From Ilyonectria destructans (lineage: Eukaryota > Ascomycota > Sordariomycetes > Hypocreales > Nectriaceae), in NCBI GenBank assembly GCA_020740775.1, contig JAHEWK010000041.1:124001-188000 (forward strand): 64,000 bases of DNA, in the 5' to 3' direction. The notes under the pieces were generated by a model. It saw only the letters and a list, made by a program, of their open reading frames with translations, was not told where the DNA came from and ran no database searches. Of the stretch, positions 42,901 through 52,059 are shown in pieces. Every line of letters starts with the position of its first letter. The stretch's first letter is position 1. The position numbers and the translations under genes are program-made.

Positions 42901-44743
42901 AAGCATTATTCGGAGATCCTTCGAGGACCCGATTCCAACATGGCTATCTTTTTGGCCACACATCAATGAAGATTGGGATGCATGCCTCTCGATACTAGAA
43001 GGCCATAACAACTTAGTCTCGTCAGTGGTGTTCTCACACGACTCAAAGCTCGTGGCCTCGGCCTCCGGCGATACAACGGTACGGATCTGGAGCGTCGAGA
43101 CGGGGAAGTGCGAGCAGGTACTAGAAGGCCATGGCGACTCGGTCTCGTCAGTGGTGTTCTCACACGACTCAAAGCTCGTGGCCTCGGCCTCCGGCGATAC
43201 AACGGTACGGATCTGGAGCGTTGAGACGGGGAAGTGCGAGCAGGTACTAGAAGGCCATGGCGACTCGGTCACGTCAGTGGTGTTCTCACACGACTCAAAG
43301 CTCGTGGCCTCGGCCTCCGGCGATACAACGGTATGGATCTGGAGCGTTGAGACGGGGAAGTGCGAGCAGGTACTAGAAGGCCATGGCATCTGGGTCTTGT
43401 CAGTGGTATTCTCACACGACTCAAAGCTCGTGGCCTCGGCCTCCGGCGATACGACGGTACGGATCTGGAGCGTCGAGACGGGGAAGTGCAAGCAGGTACT
43501 AGAAGGCCATGACAACTCGGTCTCGTCAGTGGTGTTCTCACACGACTCGAAGCTCGTGGCCTCGGCCTCGCACGATACGACGGTACGGATCTGGAGCGTC
43601 GAGATGGGGAAGTGCGAGCAGGTACTAGAAGGCCATAGCATCTGGGTCTCGTCAGTGGTGTTCTCACACGACTCGAAGCTCGTGGCCTCAGCCTCGCACG
43701 ATACGACGGTACGGATCTGGAGCGTCGAGACGGGGAAGTGCAAGCAGGTACTGGAAGGCCATGGCAACTCGGTCTCGTCAGTAGTATTCTCACACGACTC
43801 AAAGCTCGTGGCCTCGGCCTCTGACGATACGACGGTACGGATCTGGAGCGTCGAGACGGGGAAGTGCGAGCAGGTACTGGAAGGCCATGGCGGCTCAGTC
43901 TTGTCAGTGGTGTTCTCACACGACTCAAAGCTCGTGGCCTCGGCCTCGCGCGATACAACGGTACGGATCTGGAGCGTTGAGACGGGGAAGTGCGAGCAGG
44001 TACTAGAAGGCCATGGCATCTGGGTCTCGTCAGTGGTGTTCTCACACGACTCAAAGCTCGTGGCCTCGGCCTCGCACGATACGACGGTACGGATCTGGAG
44101 CGTCGAGACGGGGAAGTGCGAGCAGGTACTAGAAGGCCATAGCATCTGGGTCTCGTCAGTGGTGTTCTCACACGACTCAAAGCTCGTGGCCTCGGCCTCG
44201 CGCGATACAACGGTACGGATCTGGAGCGTTGAGACGGGGAAGTGCGAGCAGGTACTAGAAGGCCATGGCGACTCGGTCTCGTCAGTGGTGTTCTCACACG
44301 ACTCAAAGCTCGTGGCCTCGGCCTCGCACGGTACGGCAGTACGGTTCTGGGGCGTCGAGACGGATACGACAGTACGGATCTGGAGCATCGAGACGGGGAA
44401 GTGCGAGCAGGTGATTCGCCAAGATCATTATACGCAAGTGCTCTCTTTTACGACTGATAATATTGGTCTTGTCACAGGTAACGGGGTGATTCCTATGGCC
44501 AGGGAGTCAATAACCTCCACGGAATCTCTCGCCCTATCACCCTCTTCAGTCCAAACACTTCGCATTGAAGACTGCACTTGGGTTTCATATAGAGGGAAAA
44601 ATCTATTTTTGCTACCAGCGGAGTGTCGCAATGGGACTACAGCTATATCAGGGGATAATATTGCTATTGGTTGCATTTCAGGAAAAGTGGTGCTCTTGCC
44701 ATTCCTTTCTAGTGAGCTTGAGCGGTTGATAGACGGGAATTAA
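39907..44743 (+). CDS. PNP_UDP-NACHT-WD40 NOD-like receptor
   Basis: A fungal STAND/NLR receptor of roughly 1500 aa in several exons. Exon 1 (39907 to about 40936) is a nucleoside-phosphorylase-like domain (YTIGWIAALPIERAAA, LLVGIGGGIAQP, CVEMEAAGLM). A NACHT exon (41119/41120-42721) follows, with Walker A GMAGTGKST, Walker B LVLVVDALDEC and LRILITSRPEL. The last exon (42770-44743) holds a linker and 11 WD40 repeats. The introns at 41056-41118 and 42722-42769 have good GT/CTGAC/AG signals. The junction right after the PNP exon is less certain (donor GTTAGT at 40937). In this family the WD repeats bind a ligand, NACHT oligomerises, and the N-terminal domain acts as effector. Proteins of this kind mediate heterokaryon incompatibility or non-self recognition. 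The near-identical repeats imply fast turnover. Confidence 0.88.
41056..41118 (+). other. Probable intron before the NACHT exon
   Basis: Donor GTAAGA at 41056, branch-like CTGAC at 41101 and acceptor CACAAG ending at 41118 give a 63-base intron that places MTLHSVDQKM in frame. An alternative acceptor ends at 41107 (CTGACAG). The short exon just upstream reads REVQNVR in one frame. How it links to the PNP exon is unresolved. Confidence 0.6.
42722..42769 (+). other. Intron between NACHT and WD40 exons
   Basis: Donor GTATAA, branch GCTGAC and acceptor TTCTAG give 48 bases. The unspliced frame would stop at once (GTA TAA). The acceptor is directly followed by CAG (TAGCAG), so a tandem NAGNAG choice could add or drop one Gln while staying in frame. 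Confidence 0.8.
42995..44413 (+). repeat. Eleven near-identical 126-bp WD40 repeats
   Basis: Units start at 42995 and then every 126 bp (43121, 43247 ... 44255). Ten are exactly 42 aa and the last is extended to 53 aa. The invariant frame is LEGHxxxVxSVVFSHDSKLVASASxDTTVRIWSVETGKCEQV. Variable triplets after LEGH are NNL, GDS, GDS, GIW, DNS, SIW, GNS, GGS, GIW, SIW, GDS. The residue after V is S, T or L. The residue before D is G, H, D or R. Even third codon positions are mostly identical between units, a sign of recent duplication or gene conversion. Confidence 0.97.
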
Positions 44744-44997
44744 GCAAATCCTTTTTCATGCTATAAGTTATATTAGCTACTTTAAACATACTACGATCTA
44801 CTGCTATGAGGGTGGTAGAGATTAGATTATCAAACTCAATAAGCTGCTAGGACTCTTGCAGGGCGTTTACATCTGAATAGTTTCTTCTATTTTAATTTCG
44901 TAACTTTGCGGAGGTGATACGCGAAGAACCAGTCTTGGGCCTGGTGCTTAAGACTGGCATTATATGTAACATCACGTGAGGAAGGAGACCTTATGCT
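44744..44997. other. Intergenic 3' flank of the NLR gene
   Basis: AT-rich sequence after the stop codon, with no ORF or repeat that I can support. Confidence 0.4.
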
Positions 44998-45005
44998 CCC
45001 GTCCT

Positions 45006-45393
45006 CAGGGTTGAAATCCATGACACTCCACGACACATTCGGAAATATGGCGTGGATATGGATGCTGACTAATAATCGTCAGGTGGAATGGGTGGATATG
45101 GATCCATATGGATCCATTTCCACATTTGTGGAAATGAATCCACGCAATAGTAATCTGCTTACATAACTCGGACAAGTCAACATTTTTCTCATTGCTCCAT
45201 CAGAATTCTATCAAACCTCGCCTAATAATTAGGTACCTAGGTAATATCCATTCATTTCCACGATTTCCACATGTGGAAGGGGTTACGTGGAATGGACGTG
45301 GATTTGCTAAAGGTCATATGGAATGGCGTGGAAATGGATATGGATCCATATGTGGATCCATATGTGGATTCCGTGGCATGGATTTCAACCCTG
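45006..45393. mobile_element. hAT-type MITE, 388 bp
   Basis: Perfect 17-bp terminal inverted repeats CAGGGTTGAAATCCATG (45006-45022 and 45377-45393) are flanked by the perfect 8-bp target duplication CCCGTCCT (44998-45005 and 45394-45401). Length, ends starting CAGGG and the 8-bp TSD identify a non-autonomous hAT element. The interior is full of ggatccatatgg and ccacatgtgg palindromes and would fold strongly. The ORFs across it have no protein signature. The ends differ from those of the hAT at 3716-12198, so that element is not the obvious source of transposase. Confidence 0.93.
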
Positions 45394-45401
45394 CCCGTCC
45401 T

Positions 45402-45735
45402 CAATTGTAGTCTTAGCTCGTCATCCATCTTTCTACATCTACATGACAACCACACTTTATGTGACCTCCGCGTTATATTCGCATCAGGAGGAGGGTTAAA
45501 GGGGACGGTTTTCATTTTATAGTCTTAATTTGCCCCCTTAGAATGCTGAAGAATTAACAAGATTATCGCCACCTGATTATCGTCTTACGTTATACTGACT
45601 AATCAGATATCCATATGCTAGATGAGATTAGCATGAGTACTGACGAGGTTGGTGCCTGAGGCATAAACTGCGCTAATATGGTCCCACACTTTCGGACGTC
45701 AGTCACACCCGCTTTCGATCTCCTGTAATGAAGAG
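45402..45735. other. Intergenic, nothing recognised
   Basis: No ORF with domain signature, no clear repeat. Confidence 0.4.
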
Positions 45736-45902
45736 CGATATATGCTTATACTCAATTTATTTCGCCCGGTGGCTGATAACCAATACGGCACTAGTTGCTA
45801 TTGTACATATCCGTTTCCCAAGCTTTGTCATGATCTCGTAAAAGCCCATACAGCGTCCAATTTCTGCTTTTGCCTCTTCGTTTTCCATCGATATATGCTT
45901 AT
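45736..45902 (-). mobile_element. 5'-truncated LINE fragment with 14-bp target duplication
   Basis: Direct repeats cgatatatgcttat (45736-45749 and 45889-45902) bracket 139 bp. The left end, ttatttcgcccgg, matches the 3' terminus of the full-length LINE next to its own target duplication (about 3751-3765). Reading on the minus strand, one frame has KQKLDAVWAFTRS, resembling the C-terminal tail of fungal LINE ORF2. This fits a dead-on-arrival insertion that kept only the 3' end. Confidence 0.55.
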
Positions 45903-46035
45903 GTAGGGTAGAGGTTCGGTGCCATCCTAGTCCAGTTGTGGTGTGCAAGAGGGGATCGCTGTGGCCATTTCAGGCCGCAGCAGATCTACGAGGGGCTCTC
46001 GGAGCTCGGGTAAATGTAAAACCGAAATGCACGGT
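45903..46035 (-). pseudogene. Truncated Tc1/mariner fragment
   Basis: About 130 bp aligned to 39586-39720 of the intact mariner: start codon with MAPNL-PT, then the 5' flank through gtccagttgtggtgtg and cggagctcggg to gtaaaaccgaaa. The reading frame ends in a stop after eight codons, and the rest of the transposase is absent. Confidence 0.75.
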
Positions 46036-47178
46036 GTCCGACTCAAGTATAAAGTGTGAAAGGCTGTGTATTGATACTGTATGAGGGTGGTCTGTGCGCC
46101 CGAATTCATCTTTACTGTTCCTTGAAGAGGAAGCCGATTTCGCACAATACAATATAAAGAGTGACCGAATAAACAAGATATAAGTTCCGTGAAGTCATTT
46201 TTGCGCACCCATTATCAGCCGTTCAGTCTCATTTGATACGCTGCAACCATCAATCAACAACCATCTGATCTTCCTACGGCTCTCAATTTGCCTCTTTCAT
46301 CAAGGATGAAGCCCCAATAAAATAATGGTCGAATCATTTCATGTCAACGGGGATATTGCTAGCCTGACAAGTCGCAAAAAATCTTGTCACGTATGCATTT
46401 TGCGTTCCTAACGTAATACGCGTCGTGTCCTGAGGATAACCGTTTAAATGGAATCTCTCCCTTACTCCGTGGGGCACAAAAATGAAATGCTCTATCATCA
46501 ATACTATCAGACAAGATGGATTGGTGGGAACAGATTGATGATATTAGAAGATCTTGTCCTTCTATCTAGTAGGGAGGAAAGCCAGCTCTTTTATCCTTAG
46601 GATCCCCAGGGATCCTAGGAATGCTAGGGATTCCTAGGTCCCTGATCAGGGAGATCCTAGTCCCTTAGGTATGAAGGAACTGTAGCTACATTCCTCGCCT
46701 AGGCTCGGCGCTCCCTAGTATACCTGTTCTGTCTGACAAATACTGTACAGTTTGAATAGAAGAGGACTTTAGGGTTGTAGGTGTGGCACTGGAAGAACTC
46801 GACGAGATATCCCAGTTCTTCCCTCCGATTCGTACTGTGGTTCGCAGCTAATAAACAAACACAGGCCAAGAAGACCAAAATAACAATAACTATCTATCAC
46901 ATTGGTCACTATCGCACTTAGGGTATCTTAGAGCTTTGACCTCTATTGCTTTGACCTCCAGACCTTCAATCTAGCCATTCTTTTCCTATCTATATGGCCT
47001 CATTTCTACCAACTCGGCACCAGGCCTTAGCGTTAGGACTTGGGATTTGAGCGTAAATTCCTCGCGATCGCGGCACAATTGCAACTGCCGACATCGGAAA
47101 CCCCTTCAGGGACACGCTTTTCGCTGCCCTTAGCTAGCAAGATAGACTAATCAATAACAGTCTCACATTAACAGTATC
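46036..47178. other. Intergenic; palindrome-rich block at 46595-46725
   Basis: No gene. Between 46595 and 46725 the motifs agggatcctagg, ggatccccagggatcc, tccctgatcaggga and cctaggctcgg form overlapping palindromes, possibly an old LTR. The remainder has no support for coding. Confidence 0.4.
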
Positions 47179-47310
47179 TGTTGAAGGAAGCCCACGGCCG
47201 CCTACGGCGGCTGTGGCCTCAGGCAGCCGGGACCTCATACAGGCTCCAATTCCCTCGCCTAGCTAGCTCGGGAGAACCATAACAATACACACATCTTTGA
47301 CCTCTTGACA
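47179..47310. mobile_element. Probable solo LTR (132 bp)
   Basis: Starts TGTTGAAGG and ends CTTGACA (TG...CA), flanked by the 5-bp repeat GTATC (47174-47178 and 47311-47315). It has a strong hairpin (cggccgcctacggcggctg) near its start. It is small for an LTR, and the assignment rests on ends and TSD only. Confidence 0.5.
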
Positions 47311-47442
47311 GTATCAAACGAGCTAAGAGTAACGCCTTTGCTAGCTACAGGTGTGGATATCATGACGGACTGTGCAAGGCAGCAAATAAGTGGATTGAAG
47401 TTCAAGTTGTCGTACACATACAGTAGGTAGCTACAGACCTTC

Positions 47443-48345
47443 TCAAGAAATAGGGATTTCCATATCGCATATCGCGTCCTCGAGTATTGTGTACCGCGAA
47501 ATACCAGCAACACTGAGGTGCCAATCGTCGTGTTTCAAGCCAGCCACATTCACTGCCATGACTTTCCCACAAGTCACTTTCCCGTGGAGCTTCTCGGCAT
47601 CATCAAAGCCGAGTGTTCTCGCATACTCAACATATGCCACATCAATTGTAACACCCTTTGAATAAGTGGACTGAGTCTGGCCGGTGCTAGCGTTGTGGAC
47701 GATGATAGCTCCATAATCGGTAGCACTCTTTATCGTTGTCCCATCGACTGCAAACTGCACAAAATTTTCGATCGACATTGTGATGACTGTGCCAATTTTC
47801 CAATTCTCCATTCGTACTCGATACTCAGGAGTGTCCAAGAGCTCAAGTACACTACGGAGGCGATTGGAACCTCCGATAGGGCCTTGTTCATTATAAGGTT
47901 GGTTTCCGACTTTCGACTCGGCCTTCAATTTGAGAGTGTGCAACTTTCCCGACGGTACTAACTTCTTAAACTTCTGCGTTATTGTCTCCACCTTGAACTG
48001 GTTATCGGTGGGGATGACCACCAAGACGTTATCTCCGTGTTTCTGGAAATGGCGGTTGGGAAAGAGGGGGAATATCGGACAACTTTGCAGGGGTGGCACA
48101 ACGCGCTGAGTCCTGCGTATCTCATCCAGGCTCTTTTGGAGTTTGGGTACTGGCTCGAGAGTGGGTGTCATTTTATGGAGAATAGACTGCATTGGCGTAG
48201 TATGTTCGATTAAAGATGATGGGAAGACGGGGCATATGAACACATAAGCCCAGGCAGTCTCTTCCTTGAAACACCAATAGTGCAAGGTTAGAGTAGGATG
48301 ATTAGAGTGGGGTTGAACTACGTAACCCCCGTTATTGACCCTCAC
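47443..48345 (-). CDS. Hypothetical protein
   Basis: An open frame of up to 300 aa that I do not recognise. More likely starts are the internal Met residues (MQSILHKMTPTLEPVPKL), since the first about 50 residues look unlike a domain. The rest looks globular: DNVLVVIPTDNQFKVETITQKFKKL, a Gly/Asn loop, ENFVQFAVDGTTIKSATDYGAIIVHN, CGKVMAVNVAGLKHDDWHLSVAGISRY. There is no signal peptide or transmembrane helix. It stands alone between a probable solo LTR and a gene-poor stretch. It could be a lineage-specific gene or an exon of a larger one. Confidence 0.45.
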   Translation of the reverse strand: MRVNNGGYVVQPHSNHPTLTLHYWCFKEETAWAYVFICPVFPSSLIEHTTPMQSILHKMTPTLEPVPKLQKSLDEIRRTQRVVPPLQSCPIFPLFPNRHFQKHGDNVLVVIPTDNQFKVETITQKFKKLVPSGKLHTLKLKAESKVGNQPYNEQGPIGGSNRLRSVLELLDTPEYRVRMENWKIGTVITMSIENFVQFAVDGTTIKSATDYGAIIVHNASTGQTQSTYSKGVTIDVAYVEYARTLGFDDAEKLHGKVTCGKVMAVNVAGLKHDDWHLSVAGISRYTILEDAICDMEIPIS

Positions 48346-50000
48346 AGACAGTGCTGGCAGCCTAAGTCAATTGTGGACGAGTCGGCAGTGACTGCCCGCC
48401 CAACGTCCAACACCAACCATGCCACGCCACCTCCATCCCTGTCGCCCGAATAGTACGTCACAGCATGGATGTCAAGGCGCAGATTCATCTGGAAGCGGAA
48501 TGGAGAATGTTCTGGCGGGGCGATTTCTCCCAACACACAGTGCAAATACAGTGCCAGAACTAGGCCACTATCAGCCGCCTCTGCAGGTACATGCGTGGGG
48601 TGGTAACGCGCCGGGGGGCGTGAGGCCTCGATTCCGATAAGGGCCCTGGCCTAGCACGTCCATATTATGGAGACCTGGTCGCGTATCAGCATTGGCCAGG
48701 ACTCACCATGAAAAGTGATCGCATCGCGGACACGCGTTTTTCTGTACCCTGAGGTGGTCCTTCCCTCGTTCTAAGACCGCAGTGCGTTTCACATTGACAA
48801 AATGATGACTTGCTCAGCCCGCACGCCATGAGTGTTGTAAATTACGCACTCTGTCTGTGTGTATGTAGCTTAACAACTAGTTCTACAGATTGGCATTGTC
48901 ACTGTACCCGGGTTCTCGACTTTCTTGGTCTCATTATTACTACCGAATCGTGAACCGTTTAGTACGGCTGTGCGACCCCAACCTATCTCTTCTTGCCGCT
49001 CTGTGCTGCACATCGCATTGAGATACTAAGCACAACTGACGCGGGGCGGCATGAGTCATTTCTTCGAGACGCGAAAGGGTGTCTGATAGGGTGACCCAAC
49101 GTGCATACACACTTAGACACGGTAACTTTGTAATTGATCAGGCATCCAATCACATCTCGCGGCTCGGCAGATGCTTTAGAAAGGAGCAAGGAGGTACAGG
49201 GTTCATAAATTTGTTAGTTCTGGAGATCATACGAAGTACGGTGCAGCCCAACCATGTTGTAAAGCGCCAAACGCCAGCTCGTAAGAGGTTGGTTAGGCTG
49301 ATGGCGAGGCAGGTTTTGCCTAGCACCGCCCGGAGAATTGGCCTCCGGCTCAAAAACGTTACTGGCTACCCGTTGATCTACATCGTAAGGGTTTGTACAG
49401 TACTCCGTAGGCAATGCATCAACTTCAAGGCTGCCTGACGAAGATGTTTTTCATTGCTTGCTCCGTAATCATTAGTTACGTGGGGCCGGAGGCTAGCGCG
49501 TAATCTGAGTGTCGTAAAATCTGCCTCGGCGCTACGATGGCTTGGCGTTATTCGTGCCTGTGGCCTTCGTCGTTTGATTGGCTTGTTAGCCAAGGCGGTG
49601 CGTTGCTGTTGTGGCGGTGGCCCCAAGCACCACTTGCCCCCACCAGCGCTACCAATTTTTTCACTTGAATCAAATGCGTCTCCTTTTCCTACAAGTGCCT
49701 CAATGTTTGTTTCCTCTGACAGCACTTTACAACTCGACAACATAGTCTATCTAAATTTTTCTTGGCTCAATTACATGCAACAACCATGGTTGTCGTTACC
49801 GTCCCAATTCGGCTCGCTGCTGCCACCAACGATGCACTCAACATAATGGATGTTGTGCCTGAAGAAGCGGATGGTTTTACTACCGTGGCTCACAAAGGCC
49901 TTGATGGCGTTGCCCTCATCAAAGAACTGCAGGCAAATATTGCCGGCTTATTCAGCCTTGGAGCCGAATTTGGGCCAAAAATTTCCCGGGTATCGGTCAC
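48346..50000. other. Intergenic, no supported gene
   Basis: Several short frames exist but none has domain-like sequence. The part next to 50000 may be a degenerate N-terminal region of the methyltransferase relic, but no SAM-binding glycine motif is visible. Confidence 0.4.
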
Positions 50001-50504
50001 ATGGAGCACGTCGAAATTGATTGGATGCCGAGATGGGATGCCGATAAACGACCAGAAAAGTCCGTCTTCGAGGAGTGGGCTGAGCTTTTTTATGACGGCA
50101 TGGATCATTTTAACCGGTGCGCAAGAGTAAAACCCCAGGAGACACGCCAAATGATCGAGGCAGCAGGCTTTACGGATGTCAGAGAGGAGGTTATCAAGGT
50201 CAATGTTTGCCCCTGGTCTGAGAACAAGGCTGAGCATGAGCTTGCAAGATGGTTCAACCTTAGATTAACACAAAGTTTGGAAGCTCTAAGCTTAATGCCT
50301 CCCATCGAGAAGAAGGAAATGACGATCGACGAGGTTCGTCAATTATGTGCGAAAGTCAAGAAGGAAATGTGCACACTAAGCTATCACACCTACTGTAAGA
50401 TGTGAGTTTCTCCAGTCTCCTGTTGAAGAAGCACGCTTCCATGACAGGGAAGCTAACAAAGACCCAGCTACGTCTGGACGGCTAGAAAACCCGAGGACCA
50501 ATAA
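50001..50504 (+). pseudogene. LaeA-like methyltransferase, 3' part only
   Basis: Exon 50001-50401 reads MEHVEIDWMPRWD, RCARVKPQETRQMIEAAGFTDVREEVIKV, WFNLRLTQSLEALSLMPPIEK and CAKVKKEMCTLSYHTYCK. An intron at 50402-50467 (GTGAGT...CCCAG) then joins to YVWTARKPEDQ and a stop at 50502-50504. This is the C-terminal half of the UMTA/LaeA-like SAM methyltransferases common near fungal secondary-metabolite genes. The N-terminal half with the SAM-binding motif is not found upstream, although the 3' intron is intact. It is either a 5'-truncated relic or a fragment moved here. No biosynthetic genes lie next to it. Confidence 0.75.
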
Positions 50505-52059
50505 AGCTGCGCAACTGGTGACCTTGTAACTTTACAACATAGCAACAAACCAAGAAACTCTTCCTATTGTTCTTGCCAAAGCCAACATAACTAACCGCCG
50601 ACATGGCGGTGCTAATCTAGTTCGAAACCGGTGCATGGACTAATCTAGTTATTTCAGAAAAATAATCGTGTTAAATGTTCTCACCATGCAGTTATAAAAT
50701 GGCGCAGTAACAGCACTATCCCTCCCCCTCTAGCTGAAAGTCACCTTTAAACATTTAGAGTTCGACTATCCTCCTGGAAACGGTTTAACTCTCTGCCCTC
50801 CAGGACACCCCGAATGAGACTATGCGAACTCGATGGGCTAACAACCGCTGGTTCCATAAATGGTACTCGGTGATCTCTCAGTAGTTACGTGTCTACACGC
50901 CTTGGATCTTAGAAAAGCGCCTTAACCACGTCCACCCAGCCCCGATCGTGTATGCTAGGTGCGGATCAACACAATTGTGTAACTCCACCACTGCACAAAT
51001 GGCGGGCGGTGACAGCTCAGTCCACAGTTGCCGGGTAGCACCTTCCTTTTCTACGCCACGGCGTGCCATACCCGCATATGTGCTAGATGGCGTTACGCAG
51101 ATGTGTAGCACTGGCCTGATGTAATAAAGCAGCCTGGAAGATTAAATACCCTCTCTTCTCAAGGATTCCGGGATCACAAAGAAATACATCGCGGTGCCCA
51201 CCCCTCTATCATGATGGGTGCGCGTCCCGATCATGAGTTCGCGGTGGAGGATAGTAGCCCCAACGGTACTCCGATGCGTCGGGCTGATCCATCTGATCCT
51301 ATCTGGAGCTGCTGCCCTGGAACTCGGTGCTGTGACTATGGGTAACCACTGGGTCTATTGCTCACTGATGGCGTCTTTACCGGCGACGGAGAGGTGTAGG
51401 ATATAATAGAAAGGCCTTCTGAGAGAGCTGCTAGAAGAAAATTCGCACATCCTGCGGAGGTGGTTGGACGTATACTCGTAAATGCCCTTCTCGTGGAAGT
51501 ACAGTAGGCCTAGCTGAAGATGATCAATTAATTGGGCTGTCCAAGTGAGGATAGCGGCTATGACTGAGACAGAAGGCCAATTCTGTCCAGCCCGTTTTAC
51601 CTTGCTACTTCCTCCTCGCTCCACCTTACCCCGCCGCTTCCGGCAGAAAGATAATATGCGTTTGGATGTCAAATGATGCAGGCGACGATGTTTATTTTTT
51701 GCTCTGTCTGGGGTGCGTATTGCCAGGCGGAGAATCAGGTGGCTAAGACCTAGTCCAAGCGAGGACCTCGGCCGGGTCGGCCCCAAGACCGTCCCAGTCA
51801 AGCCTTTTGTCTTGTGGGTGTGAATTATAGAAAATCGTAGTCGGGTGCCACGCGTGAGGCACCGCGCGGAGGGGGAAGAACTTCGGTGGAGGTCCGCCGG
51901 TGTATTGCGATGAGTGGTTGTTTGCGCTACCCTAGACCTTAGTCAACTGCCTTTGCTAGCACTTAGCCTCTAGAATGTATACTTATCGCGCTTCCACTCT
52001 ATCGAAAATATAATGTCCATGCCGTGAAACGGAAGTTTGTATTGCTAGAGTAATCTATT
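50505..52059. other. Intergenic, no supported gene
   Basis: Short frames only. The right end presumably contains the promoter and first exon of the acyl reductase-like gene, which I could not delimit. Confidence 0.4.

Noticed and set aside
43269..44306. 345-aa second antisense frame (Arg/Ser/Pro-rich) in the same repeats
   Set aside because: Same cause; no domain, and it overlaps an obvious gene.
42868..44388. 506-aa antisense open frame through the WD40 repeats
   Set aside because: It is a by-product of the 126-bp repeat, whose length is a multiple of three, so any stop-free antisense frame repeats too. The protein is a low-information repeat of SSTCSHFPVSTLQIRT-type units.
42995..44413. 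CRISPR-like array
   Set aside because: The regular 126-bp period is a WD40 coding repeat in a eukaryotic gene, with no spacers.
44998..45401. Short ORFs in the MITE (45192-45522)
   Set aside because: They derive from palindromic ggatccatatgg repeats of a non-coding MITE.
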